Positions 27,825-36,341 of a DNA stretch of 64,000 bases are shown here, one piece after another (the stretch's first letter is position 1; every line of letters starts with the position of its first letter). Below the pieces are notes generated by a model. That model was not told the origin of the DNA, did no database searches, and worked only from the letters and a program-made list of their open reading frames with translations. A program made the position numbers and the translations under genes. This stretch comes from Burkholderia sp. Bp9143 (GTDB lineage: Bacteria > Pseudomonadota > Gammaproteobacteria > Burkholderiales > Burkholderiaceae), in NCBI RefSeq assembly GCF_003853645.1, contig NZ_QTPO01000031.1:1-64000 (forward strand). Direction: 5' to 3'.

Positions 27825-30110
27825 ATGACCGAATTCAACGACACCCAACAGCAGCTCTCGAAGTTCCGCCTGCGCGTCGCGGCGGCGGGCGTGTTCGTGT
27901 TCGTGTGCTTCGGGCTGCTCGCAAGCCGTTTCTTCTATCTGCAGCTGATGCAGCACGGCAAATACGCGCTGCAGGCCGAGGAAAACCGCATCTCGGTCGC
28001 GCCGATCGTGCCGAACCGCGGGATCATCACCGACCGCAACGGCGTGGTCCTCGCGAAGAACTATTCCGCGTACACGCTCGAGATCACGCCGTCGAAGCTC
28101 AACGACACGCTCGACAACACGATCGACAAGCTGTCCGAGATCATCCCGATCGACGCGCGCGACCGCCGCCGCTTCAAGAAGCTGCAGGAAGACTCGAAGA
28201 ACTTCGAGAGCCTGCCGATCCGCACCCGCCTCACCGACGCGGAAGTCGCGCGCTTCACCGCGCAGCGCTTCCGCTTCCCCGGCGTCGACGTGCGCGCGCG
28301 GCTGTTCCGCCAGTACCCGCTCGGCATGACGGCCGCGCATGTGATCGGCTACATCGGCCGGATCTCGAAGCGCGACCAGGATCGCATCGACGCGATGAGC
28401 GACGACAACGACAGCGACCAGGAACACTACGATCCGCGCCGCGACGCGAACAACTACAAGGGCACCGACTACATCGGCAAGATCGGCGTCGAGCAGAGCT
28501 ACGAAACCGAGCTGCACGGCCTCACGGGCTTCGAGGAAGTCGAGGTGACGGCCGGCGGCCGGCCCGTGCGCACGCTGTCGCGCACGCAGGCGACGCCCGG
28601 CAACAACCTCGTGCTGTCGCTCGACATCGCGCTGCAGCAGGTCGCCGAGCAGGCGTTCGCCGGCAAGCGCGGCGCGCTCGTCGCGATCGAGCCGAAGACG
28701 GGCGACGTGCTCGCGTTCGTGTCGTCGCCGAGCTTCGACCCGAACTCGTTCGTCGACGGCATCGACCAGCAGACCTGGGACGAGCTGAACAACTCGTCCG
28801 ACAAGCCGCTCCTGAACCGCCCGCTGCACGGCACCTACCCGCCCGGCTCGACGTACAAGCCGTTCATGGCGCTGGCCGGCCTGACGCTCGGCAAGCGCAC
28901 GCCGGGCTGGGGCTTCCAGGATCCCGGCTACTTCACGTTCGGCGGCCACACGTTCCGCAACGACGTGCGCTCGGGCCAGGGCTGGGTCGACATGAACAAG
29001 GCGATCATGGTGTCGAACGACACCTACTTCTACATGCTCGCGCGCGACCTCGGCGTGAACGCGATCGCGAACTTCATGAAGCCGTTCGGTTTCGGCCAGA
29101 TCACCGGCATCGACATCCAGGGTGAGGCACGCGGGATCCTGCCGTCGACCGACTGGAAGAAGAAGGCGTTCAAGAAGGCCGCGCAACAGAAGTGGTTCGA
29201 CGGCGAGACGATCAGCCTCGGGATCGGCCAGGGCTACAACTCGTACACGATCCTGCAGCTCGCGCATGCCACCGCGACACTCGCGAACAACGGCGTCGTG
29301 ATGAAGCCCCACCTCGTGAAGGAAGTCGAGGATCCGATCACGCGCGCGCGCCATCTGACGGTGCCGAAGGAAAGCGAAACGATCCCGCTCAAGCAGGCCG
29401 ACATCGACGTCGTGAAGCGCGGGATGGAGAACGTGATCGAGAACCCGTCCGGCACCGCGTACAAGGTGTTCCGCGGCGCGCCGTACCTCGCCGCCGGCAA
29501 GACCGGTACCGCGCAGGTGTTCTCGCTGCAGGGCTCGAACTACAAGGGCCACCTGCTTGCCGAGCACCTGCGCGACCACGCGCTGTTCATCGCCTACGCA
29601 CCCGTCGACCATCCGCAGATCGCACTCGCGCTGGTCGTCGAGAACGGCGGCTGGGGCGCGCAGGCCGCAGGCCCGATCGCGCGCCGCGTGCTCGACTATT
29701 ACCTCGTCGAGCGCCAGAATCCGCAGAACGAGGCCGCAGCCGTGGCCGCGGCCGCGTCGGCAACCGAGCCGGTGAGCGCGCCCGTGATCGGCGACGCGGT
29801 GAAGCCCGCCGTCGTCGCAGCCGGCTTCACCGCGCTGCCGCAGCCGGTCGTGCCGAACGCGGCCAGCGCGGCGGATGCGGCATCGGCCGCATCGGCACCC
29901 GATGCGTCGGGCGCAGCCGGCGCGAGCGCGGCGCAGGCGTCCGACGCGAGCGCCGCGGCGCCGAGGGCCGCGAGCCTGCCGCCGATCCGGCGCCCGCACC
30001 GGCCGCGCCGGCCCGCCAGTGATGCGCAGCCGCTCGCCACGGCGCCACGCGACGACAACTCCCGTGCCACGGCCGCCGCGAAAGCGGCAAATGCCGGCAC
30101 CGCTCATTAA
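27825..30110 (+). CDS. mrdA: Penicillin-binding protein 2
   Basis: Class B transpeptidase that cross-links peptidoglycan during elongation with RodA. The 761-residue protein has an N-terminal membrane span (about 22-42), the dimerisation/pedestal domain with the RGIITDRNG motif, and the transpeptidase domain with catalytic PPGSTYKPF, a VSNDTYF segment and AAGKTGTAQ. A long Ala/Ser/Pro-rich tail (about 630-761) is beyond the usual length. The start at 27825 is the natural family start but has only AGG three bases upstream, because the inverted-repeat element ends there, so translation initiation may be altered. rodA follows 11 bases later. Confidence 0.96.
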   Translation: MTEFNDTQQQLSKFRLRVAAAGVFVFVCFGLLASRFFYLQLMQHGKYALQAEENRISVAPIVPNRGIITDRNGVVLAKNYSAYTLEITPSKLNDTLDNTIDKLSEIIPIDARDRRRFKKLQEDSKNFESLPIRTRLTDAEVARFTAQRFRFPGVDVRARLFRQYPLGMTAAHVIGYIGRISKRDQDRIDAMSDDNDSDQEHYDPRRDANNYKGTDYIGKIGVEQSYETELHGLTGFEEVEVTAGGRPVRTLSRTQATPGNNLVLSLDIALQQVAEQAFAGKRGALVAIEPKTGDVLAFVSSPSFDPNSFVDGIDQQTWDELNNSSDKPLLNRPLHGTYPPGSTYKPFMALAGLTLGKRTPGWGFQDPGYFTFGGHTFRNDVRSGQGWVDMNKAIMVSNDTYFYMLARDLGVNAIANFMKPFGFGQITGIDIQGEARGILPSTDWKKKAFKKAAQQKWFDGETISLGIGQGYNSYTILQLAHATATLANNGVVMKPHLVKEVEDPITRARHLTVPKESETIPLKQADIDVVKRGMENVIENPSGTAYKVFRGAPYLAAGKTGTAQVFSLQGSNYKGHLLAEHLRDHALFIAYAPVDHPQIALALVVENGGWGAQAAGPIARRVLDYYLVERQNPQNEAAAVAAAASATEPVSAPVIGDAVKPAVVAAGFTALPQPVVPNAASAADAASAASAPDASGAAGASAAQASDASAAAPRAASLPPIRRPHRPRRPASDAQPLATAPRDDNSRATAAAKAANAGTAH

Positions 30111-30121
30111 CGGAGATAGGC

Positions 30122-31270
30122 ATGCAATTCGACAAGCGCGCCTGGCTCGACAAGATCAAGCAGATGTTCGCGGGCTTCGACCGCCCGCTCGCCCTCATCG
30201 TGTTCCTGCTGCTGTGTGTCGGCATCGTCACGCTGTACAGCGCGGCGATCGACATGCCGGGCCGCGTCGAGGACCAGTTGCGCAATATCCTGCTGACGTT
30301 CGTGCTGATGTGGGTAATCGCCAACATTCCGCCAACCACGCTGATGCGCTTCGCGGTCCCGCTCTATACGTTCGGGGTCGCGCTGCTGGTCGCGGTCGCA
30401 CTGTTCGGGATGACCAAGAAGGGCGCGAAGCGCTGGCTGAACGTCGGCGTCGTGATCCAGCCGTCGGAGATCCTCAAGATCGCGACACCGCTGATGCTCG
30501 CGTGGTACTACCAGCGCCGCGAAGGTGGGCTGCGCTGGTACGACTTCATCGCCGCGTTCGGGATCCTGCTGGTGCCGGTCGGCCTGATCGCGAAGCAGCC
30601 CGACCTCGGCACGGGCCTGCTCGTGTTCGCAGCCGGCTTCTTCGTGATCTACCTCGCCGGCCTGTCGTTCAAGCTGATCGTGCCGGTGCTCGTCGCGGGC
30701 GTGATCGCGGTCGGCTCGATCGCCGTGTTCGAAGAGCGCATCTGCCAGCCCGAAGTGCAGTGGCCGCTGATGCACGACTACCAGAAGCACCGCGTGTGCA
30801 CGCTGCTCGACCCGACTTCCGACCCGCTCGGCAAGGGCTTCCACACGATCCAGGCCGTGATCGCGATCGGCTCGGGCGGCGCGCTCGGCAAGGGCTACCT
30901 GAAGGGCACGCAGGCCCACCTCGAATTCATTCCGGAGAAGCACACCGACTTCATCTTCGCGGTGTTCTCGGAAGAATGGGGGCTCGCCGGCGGCCTTGTG
31001 CTGTTGACGCTGTACATGGCGCTGATCGCGCGCGGGCTCTACATCGCCGCGCAGGGCGCGACGCTGTTCGGCCGGCTGCTCGCGGGCTCGCTCACGCTCG
31101 CGTTCTTCGTCTATGCGTTCGTCAACATCGGGATGGTGAGCGGCGTGCTGCCCGTCGTCGGCGTGCCGTTGCCGTTCATGAGCTACGGCGGCACCGCGCT
31201 CGCGACGCTCGGCGTCGCGATCGGGATGATCATGAGCGTCGGGCGGCAGCGGCGGCTGATGAAGAGCTGA
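30122..31270 (+). CDS. rodA: Rod shape-determining protein RodA
   Basis: SEDS-family glycan polymerase that works with PBP2 in the elongasome. The 382-residue membrane protein has about ten spans, with the family motifs WLNVGVVIQPSEILK, KQPDLGTG with the catalytic Asp, the GFHTIQAVIAIGSGG segment, PEKHTDFIFAVFSEE and PFMSYGGTALAT. CGGAGA precedes the ATG. Last gene of the mre-mrd operon. Confidence 0.96.
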   Translation: MQFDKRAWLDKIKQMFAGFDRPLALIVFLLLCVGIVTLYSAAIDMPGRVEDQLRNILLTFVLMWVIANIPPTTLMRFAVPLYTFGVALLVAVALFGMTKKGAKRWLNVGVVIQPSEILKIATPLMLAWYYQRREGGLRWYDFIAAFGILLVPVGLIAKQPDLGTGLLVFAAGFFVIYLAGLSFKLIVPVLVAGVIAVGSIAVFEERICQPEVQWPLMHDYQKHRVCTLLDPTSDPLGKGFHTIQAVIAIGSGGALGKGYLKGTQAHLEFIPEKHTDFIFAVFSEEWGLAGGLVLLTLYMALIARGLYIAAQGATLFGRLLAGSLTLAFFVYAFVNIGMVSGVLPVVGVPLPFMSYGGTALATLGVAIGMIMSVGRQRRLMKS

Positions 31271-31307
31271 CGACGCGGCGCGGCACGCAGCCGCGAGCAC
31301 TCGCAGC

Positions 31308-31342
31308 AATGAAAAACGGCGCCTCGGGCGCCGTTTTTCATT
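31308..31342. terminator. Bidirectional terminator between rodA and the Sel1-repeat gene
   Basis: A 16-bp stem (31308-31323 with 31327-31342) with TCG loop, A-run on one side and T-run on the other, lies between two converging genes, so it can stop transcription from both sides. Confidence 0.9.
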
Positions 31343-31373
31343 GACCAGGCAGAATGCAGCGGGCAGCGCCCAC

Positions 31374-32150
31374 TCACTGCGGCGGCGCGCGCGGACTCCC
31401 ATGGTCCGCACCGGCACCCGATGCCGGCTCCTGCGTCTTCAGCCGCGCGCTCAGCTCCTTGAATTTCAGCCCGGCCGTCTCGTCGCCCTGCGCCGCCGCG
31501 GCCGCGTAGTACGCACGCGCGATGTTCAGGTTCTGCGTGACGCCGTCGCCGCCGCGTTCGTAGAAGGACGCGGTCACGTACTGCGCGGTCGGCTCGCCCG
31601 CGTCGGCCGCCTGCTTGTACCACGCGAATGCCTGCCGGTTGTCGCGCGGCGTGCCGCGCCCGTCGAGGAACTGGTTCGCGAGCGACAACTCGGCCTGCAC
31701 GTGTCCCTGCTTCGCCGCGCGCAGGAACCAGCGGTGCGCTTCGGCCGGATTGCGCGCGACGAACTCGCCGTCGTCGAACATTCGCCCGTACACGTACTGC
31801 GCGTGCGACATGTTCGCGTCGGCCGCCCGCTTCAGCCAGCGCAGCCCTTCGTCGACGTTCGCGGTCACGCCGACGCCGGTGAGCAGCATCATCGCGTAAT
31901 TGAACTGCGCGAGCCGGTCGCCGCGTTCGGCCGCGTCGTGGAACTGCACCAGCGCCGCACGATAATCGCCGGCGTTGTAGTCGGCCACCGCCGATTGCGT
32001 CTCGCGCGCCGGATCAGGCTTCGCGTGCGACGCATTCTGCGCAAGCGCCGCGACGCATACGGCCCACAGCCCGAGCATCGCGCCGATCCGCCCGCGTACG
32101 CCGATCGTACGCCGCGTACGTCCGGGCCCCGCGCCATCACCACCGTTCAT
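31374..32150 (-). CDS. Periplasmic Sel1-repeat (TPR-like) protein
   Basis: Helical-repeat scaffold of 258 residues. After an N-terminal hydrophobic segment (about 24-42, probable signal peptide) come about four Sel1-like repeats of 36 residues with the recurring A-x-x-x-YG/L-x-x-x-x-G-x-G-V and A-x-x-W-x-x-x-AA pattern, then a Pro/Gly-rich tail. Such proteins mediate protein contacts; the partner is unknown. Its start overlaps the stop of the upstream aldolase gene by four bases, so the two are co-translated, though no functional link is obvious. Confidence 0.85.
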   Translation of the reverse strand: MNGGDGAGPGRTRRTIGVRGRIGAMLGLWAVCVAALAQNASHAKPDPARETQSAVADYNAGDYRAALVQFHDAAERGDRLAQFNYAMMLLTGVGVTANVDEGLRWLKRAADANMSHAQYVYGRMFDDGEFVARNPAEAHRWFLRAAKQGHVQAELSLANQFLDGRGTPRDNRQAFAWYKQAADAGEPTAQYVTASFYERGGDGVTQNLNIARAYYAAAAAQGDETAGLKFKELSARLKTQEPASGAGADHGSPRAPPQ

Positions 32151-32932
32151 GACCGCACCTCCTGCAACGCCTGGCGCGTCGCGCGCAGCAGCCAGCTCAC
32201 ATCGGCCGACAGCGTGATCATCCGGTAGCCGGCCTCGCGATACTGGCGCGCAGTCGCCGTATCGCTCGCGAAGATGCCGACCGCGACGCCAGCCTGCTTG
32301 CCGGCCGCGAGCACGCGCGCCATCGCGGTCTCGACGTCCGGGTGGCGGCTGTCGCCGAGATGCCCGAGGCTCGCCGCCAGATCGGCCGGGCCGATGAACA
32401 GGCAGTCGACGCCCGGCGTCGCGGCGATCCGTTCGACTTCGTCGATCCCGCGCGCCGATTCGATCTGCACGATCACCGCAACCTGCGCGTTGGCCGTCTG
32501 CAGGTAATCGCGGCGCATGCCGAACGCCGCCGCGCGCACCATGCCGGCCACGCCGCGCAGCCCGTCCGGGGAATCCGGCGACGGGAAGCGCGTGAGCCGT
32601 ACCGCGTGCGCGGCCTCGTCAGGCGTCTCGATGCACGGGAACATCAGCGTGCGCGCGCCGGCGTCGAGCGCGCGCTTCACGAGCCACGGCTCGCGCCCCG
32701 GCACGCGCACGACGGGCTCGCTCGGCAGGTGCGCGGCGGCCAGCGCGCGCAGTTGCGATGCGACGTCGCGGCTGTCGTTCGGCGCATGCTCCATGTCGAT
32801 GCAGAGCCAGTCGTAGCCGGCATGCGCGAGCGCTTCCGCGGCCGAATCGCAGCCGAGCGACAGCCACAGGCCGTACAGCGGCTCGTCGCCGTCGTGCAGA
32901 CGTTGTTTGAGGGAATTGGTGAGCGTGCTCAT
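32147..32932 (-). CDS. HpaI/HpcH-family aldolase
   Basis: Metal-dependent class II pyruvate aldolase of 261 residues, related to 4-hydroxy-2-oxoheptanedioate aldolase. It shows YGLWLSLGCDSAAEALAHAGYDWLCIDMEHAP-type N-terminal family features, the VRVPG segment, the metal-binding IVQIESARGI Glu and the DCLFIGPADLAASLG motif. The start at 32932 follows AGGAGG; a longer frame upstream is GC-rich and not protein-like. The physiological substrate is not clear from the neighbours. Confidence 0.9.
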   Translation of the reverse strand: MSTLTNSLKQRLHDGDEPLYGLWLSLGCDSAAEALAHAGYDWLCIDMEHAPNDSRDVASQLRALAAAHLPSEPVVRVPGREPWLVKRALDAGARTLMFPCIETPDEAAHAVRLTRFPSPDSPDGLRGVAGMVRAAAFGMRRDYLQTANAQVAVIVQIESARGIDEVERIAATPGVDCLFIGPADLAASLGHLGDSRHPDVETAMARVLAAGKQAGVAVGIFASDTATARQYREAGYRMITLSADVSWLLRATRQALQEVRS

Positions 32933-33238
32933 CGATACGGCCTCCTGGACGGAACGGCAATCGAACGGGACAAGCAACAGGCGAAGCGGGCGCGACACGC
33001 CGGACCGCCATGCCCGGCGGCGCCGGACCGGGCCCAGGAACGTCAGTCGGCCGTGGGCGGCCGATCTGACAGCGCGGGCCGCGCGACGGCGCACGGATGC
33101 GTTTTCCGGTGCCACGCAACGATCATAGCGCGGCGTTACACGGAATGTGGGAACAGGCGGGGAGCGGCGCCGGACGAGGCCGCCCGGCACGGTGGCAGGC
33201 AGCCCGCGCCGGCTGGCGGGGCTAACGGGAAGACAGGA
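32933..33238. other. Gap between queD and the aldolase gene
   Basis: About 300 GC-rich bases without a gene or clear terminator. It holds the aldolase ribosome site (about 32940-32945) and presumably its promoter. I see no strong hexamers or repeats. Confidence 0.4.
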
Positions 33239-33691
33239 TCAGCGGCCGGGCTGGCGCTCGACGTCGGCCCAGCAGTTTGGCGTTTCGTACAGACGCACGC
33301 GTTCCAGACGCAGGTTCACGCCGTAGTGCGCGTCGTACACGTTCGCGAGGATGTCGAATGCGATCGCCGCGAGGTTCTCGACGGTCGGGATCCGGTCGAT
33401 CACGACGGTCTTGTGATCGGCCATCTGCTCGAGGAACGAGCGCACGACTTCGTCGCGCGCGTAGACCAGGAACGCGTGATCCCACTTGTTGACGAGGTGC
33501 TCGACCGCGAGCGCCTTCACGTCGGCGAAATCCATCACCATGCCGCGGTCGGGCGCCCCCTCGGTATCGACGAGATCGCCGCGCAGCGTGACTTCGAGCA
33601 CGTAGCGATGGCCGTGCAGGTTCCTGCACTGGCTGCGGTGATCGGGAATGCGGTGGCCCGCGTCGAATTCGAGTTTTCGGGTAATCAGCAC
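33239..33691 (-). CDS. queD: 6-carboxytetrahydropterin synthase QueD
   Basis: Converts dihydroneopterin triphosphate to 6-carboxy-tetrahydropterin in preQ0/queuosine synthesis. The 150-residue protein has zinc-binding histidines in FDAGHRIPDH and CRNLHGHRY, the catalytic Cys just before NLHGH, and a WDHAFLVYARD segment. It lies 18 bases after queE and is the last gene of queC-queE-queD. Confidence 0.95.
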   Translation of the reverse strand: MLITRKLEFDAGHRIPDHRSQCRNLHGHRYVLEVTLRGDLVDTEGAPDRGMVMDFADVKALAVEHLVNKWDHAFLVYARDEVVRSFLEQMADHKTVVIDRIPTVENLAAIAFDILANVYDAHYGVNLRLERVRLYETPNCWADVERQPGR

Positions 33692-33709
33692 GATGTCAAA
33701 AGCCGTGGC

Positions 33710-34342
33710 TCAGGGAATGTTCAGATATTTGTGGGTCTGCATCGACAGCCGCCACTGCGGATGCCGCTTGCACCAGTCGATCGCGAGCTTGGTGTTGAGA
33801 TCGCGCGACGGGCCGTCCATCGGCTGCACGAGAAAATACTCGAAATCGAGCTTCGCGTAGTCGGCAAGCCGCTGGTTGTCTTGCGGGATCACGACCTTCA
33901 GTTCGTTGCCCTTCGTGACGACGAGCGGCGCATCGGCCTTCGGGCTCACGCAGATCCAGTCGATCGTCTCGAGCACCGGCAGCGAGCCGTTGGTCTCGAT
34001 CGCGATCTCGAAGCCCGCCGCGTGCAGTACGTCGACGAGCGGCTGGTCGAGCTGCAGCATCGGCTCGCCGCCCGTGCAGACGACGAAGCGGCGCGCCTCG
34101 CCGTCCGGCCACAGGCCGGCGATCGTCGCGACGAGTGCCTCGGCGTCCTTGAACTTGCCACCGTTCTCGCCGTCGGTGCCGACGAAGTCCGTGTCGCAGA
34201 AGCGGCACACGGCCTCCGCCCGATCCTCTTCGCGGCCCGACCACAGATTGCAGCCGGCGAACCGGCAGAACACGGCCGGACGGCCCGCGTTCGCGCCCTC
34301 GCCCTGCAACGTGTAGAAAATTTCCTTGACCGCGTAAGTCAT
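33710..34342 (-). CDS. queE: 7-carboxy-7-deazaguanine synthase QueE (CX14CX2C type)
   Basis: Radical SAM enzyme that rearranges 6-carboxytetrahydropterin to 7-carboxy-7-deazaguanine. The 210-residue protein begins MTYAVKEIFYTLQGEGANAG. Its cluster loop is FAGC, then 14 residues, then CRFC: the CX14CX2C spacing known from the structurally studied Burkholderia multivorans enzyme rather than the usual CX3CX2C. A CTGGEPML motif follows. Placement between queC and queD confirms the role. Confidence 0.96.
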   Translation of the reverse strand: MTYAVKEIFYTLQGEGANAGRPAVFCRFAGCNLWSGREEDRAEAVCRFCDTDFVGTDGENGGKFKDAEALVATIAGLWPDGEARRFVVCTGGEPMLQLDQPLVDVLHAAGFEIAIETNGSLPVLETIDWICVSPKADAPLVVTKGNELKVVIPQDNQRLADYAKLDFEYFLVQPMDGPSRDLNTKLAIDWCKRHPQWRLSMQTHKYLNIP

Positions 34343-34417
34343 CGTGCTTCGTCCGGCTCGCGCCGCTCGTTGTCGATCAGAATCCGTTATCCATCAAGCG
34401 CTGCCGGCGCAACCGCA

Positions 34418-35152
34418 TCACAGCGGCGCTTCGGTCACCCGCTCGCCCTTCAGGTAGGCCTCGTAGCCGCGCTTGCGCAGCTTGCAGGCCGGGCATTCGC
34501 CGCAGCCGAAGCCCCAGTCGTGCAGTTCCGCGCGCTCGCCCACGTAGCACGTGTGCGTCTCGACACGGATCAGCTCGACGAGCGCCTCGCCGCCGAGCTG
34601 CTCGGCGAGTTGCCAGGTCTGCGCCTTGTCGAGCCACATCAGCGGCGTCTCGAGCACGACGCGCGTGTCCATCCCGAGGTTCAGCGCGACCTGCAGCGCC
34701 TTCATCGTGTCGTCGCGGCAGTCGGGATAGCCCGAGAAATCGGTCTCGCACATTCCGCCGACCAGCACGCGCAATCCGCGGCGATAGGCAATCGCGGCCG
34801 CGATCGTCATGAACAGCAGGTTGCGGCCCGGCACGAACGTATTCGGCAAGCCGTTCGCCGCGGTTTCGATCTCGATCGTGCGCGTCATCGCGGTATCGCT
34901 GATCGCGCCGAGCACCGACAGGTCGATCATGTGATCGTCGCCGAGACGGTCGGCCCAAGCGGGAAACTGGCGCTTCAGCGCGTCGCGCACGCTTTCGCGA
35001 CATTCGAGTTCGACGCGGTGGCGCTGGCCGTAATCGAAGCCGAGCGTCTCGACCGTCTGGTAGCGCTCCAGGGCCCAGGCCACGCACGTGGCCGAGTCCT
35101 GCCCGCCGGAAAACAACACGAGCGCGCCGTCTTTAGCGTCTGTCCGAATCAC
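34418..35152 (-). CDS. queC: 7-cyano-7-deazaguanine (preQ0) synthase QueC
   Basis: ATP-dependent conversion of 7-carboxy-7-deazaguanine to preQ0, precursor of queuosine. The 244-residue protein has the PP-loop [12 protein letters not shown] near residue 12 and a C-terminal zinc site with four Cys ([13 protein letters not shown]). The start at 35152 is a GTG preceded by GGAG. First gene of the queCED operon; no preQ1 riboswitch was recognised upstream. Confidence 0.95.
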   Translation of the reverse strand: MIRTDAKDGALVLFSGGQDSATCVAWALERYQTVETLGFDYGQRHRVELECRESVRDALKRQFPAWADRLGDDHMIDLSVLGAISDTAMTRTIEIETAANGLPNTFVPGRNLLFMTIAAAIAYRRGLRVLVGGMCETDFSGYPDCRDDTMKALQVALNLGMDTRVVLETPLMWLDKAQTWQLAEQLGGEALVELIRVETHTCYVGERAELHDWGFGCGECPACKLRKRGYEAYLKGERVTEAPL

Positions 35153-35460
35153 CGTGATACTCCGTGAATGTATAGGCTCGCGTCGCGCTGCGCCCCGGGG
35201 CCGGCTGCCGCCGGGCGGCCCGACGCGTGCCGACCTGCGCCGGCTCGACCAGTATAGGCAGCGCGATCGGCTGCGAACGCGGCGGCGCGCTTATACCGCC
35301 CATCGCGCGGCATCGTTGCCGATCGTCACGGCGGCGCCTGCGGGCAGCCCTGCCGTGCGCATGAAGCGATGTGCTAAGTCATTGAGCGGGCACGGATTTT
35401 ATCATGCCCCGGCGAATGCTGCCGGACGCGCCACCGATACCACGCCAACCACCACAAACG
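35153..35460. other. Gap between queC and the tRNA-Phe terminator
   Basis: About 300 bases without a gene. It must carry the queC promoter, reading leftward; I see no strong hexamers. The right-hand part becomes more AT-rich near the tRNA terminator. Confidence 0.4.
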
Positions 35461-35491
35461 AAAAACCCCAAGAACCTTCCGATTCTTGGGG
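35461..35491 (-). terminator. Terminator of tRNA-Phe
   Basis: CCCCAAGAA (35466-35474) pairs with TTCTTGGGG (35483-35491) and, on the minus strand, is followed by five T (complement of 35461-35465), 10 bases past the tRNA 3' end. Confidence 0.88.
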
Positions 35492-35501
35492 TTGGAACTG
35501 C

Positions 35502-35577
35502 TGGTGGCCTGGGACGGAATCGAACCATCGACACGCGGATTTTCAATCCGCTGCTCTACCAACTGAGCTACCGGGCC
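35502..35577 (-). tRNA. tRNA-Phe (anticodon GAA)
   Basis: Complete 76-base cloverleaf including encoded CCA: acceptor GGCCCGG with CCAGGCC, D arm GCTCAGTTGGTAGAGC, anticodon loop TTGAAAA with anticodon GAA, and T arm GATGG-TTCGATT-CCGTC. The acceptor stem has one C-A mismatch at positions 5-68. All identity features for Phe are otherwise present. Confidence 0.95.
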
Positions 35578-35591
35578 AACGAAGAAGAGAA

Positions 35592-35620
35592 AGTATATCC
35601 AGCCCTCTTCACTTGCGCAA
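35592..35620 (-). promoter_or_regulatory. Promoter of tRNA-Phe
   Basis: On the minus strand TTGCGC (35615-35620), a 17-base spacer and TATACT (35592-35597) form a good sigma-70 promoter 14 bases upstream of the tRNA 5' end. Confidence 0.75.
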
Positions 35621-35639
35621 GGGTTTTCGCAAAATATTT

Positions 35640-36341
35640 TTATGCGACGCCTTCCGACGGCTTCTTGCCAAGCTCGACGCCCAGCTGCTTGAGCTTGCGA
35701 TACAGGTGAGTGCGCTCGAGGCCCGTCTTCTCCGCGACGCGCGTCATGCTGCCGTTCTCGCGCGCGAGGTGATATTCGAAGTACGCGCGCTCGAACGCGT
35801 CGCGCGCTTCGCGCAACGGGATGTCGAACGGAATCGCGGCCGTCTGGCCCGCGAGGCCGAGCGCCGCCGCCATGTCGTCGCCGAGCGTCGGTAGCGCGGC
35901 CGCGGACGCGACCGCCGCCGGGCCCGACGCCTGGCCGACACCTCCCTTCGCCGCCGCGTTGACGGACACCGGTGCAGCGCCGCGCGCGAGACCGTGTTCG
36001 ACGGACTTCAGCAGCTTCTGCAGCGCGATCGGCTTCTCGAGAAAATCGAGCGCGCCGATCTTCGTCGCCTCGACGGCCGTGTCGATCGTCGCGTGCCCGG
36101 ACATCATGATCACGGGCATCGTCAACAGGCCCTGCGCCGCCCATTCCTTGAGCAGCGTGACGCCGTCGGTATCGGGCATCCAGATATCGAGCAGCACGAG
36201 ATCGGGCGCCTGATTCAGACGGTATTCCCGCGCGGCCTGCGCGTTCTCCGCCGCCTCGACGACATGCCCTTCATCGCTGAGGATCTCCGAGAGCAATTCC
36301 CGGATGCCCATTTCATCATCTACCACCAGGATGGTTGCCAT
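35640..36341 (-). CDS. ntrX: NtrX-like response regulator without AAA+ domain
   Basis: Response regulator of 233 residues paired with the NtrY-type kinase encoded immediately upstream. Residues 1-120 are a receiver domain (VVDDEMGIRE, phospho-Asp in LLDIWMPDTDG, MMSGHA, and Lys in FLEKPI) very like NtrX. A low-complexity Ala-rich linker (about 125-170) leads to a Fis-type helix-turn-helix (about 180-225; RVAEKTGLERTHLYRKLKQLG). The sigma-54-activating AAA+ domain of classical NtrX is absent, so it cannot act as a standard sigma-54 activator. Its ATG directly follows the ntrY stop. Confidence 0.88.
   Translation of the reverse strand: MATILVVDDEMGIRELLSEILSDEGHVVEAAENAQAAREYRLNQAPDLVLLDIWMPDTDGVTLLKEWAAQGLLTMPVIMMSGHATIDTAVEATKIGALDFLEKPIALQKLLKSVEHGLARGAAPVSVNAAAKGGVGQASGPAAVASAAALPTLGDDMAAALGLAGQTAAIPFDIPLREARDAFERAYFEYHLARENGSMTRVAEKTGLERTHLYRKLKQLGVELGKKPSEGVA

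Noticed and set aside
27542-27844. Small open frames on both strands inside the inverted-repeat element
   Set aside because: They mirror each other because the sequence is palindromic; no ribosome site or protein-like composition.
32342-35167. Open frame of over 900 codons on the plus strand across the aldolase and que genes
   Set aside because: Overlaps four well supported minus-strand genes and the composition is that of an antisense frame.
35153-35460. preQ1 riboswitch upstream of queC
   Set aside because: No C-rich loop plus A-rich tail arrangement typical of preQ1-I could be found near the queC start.
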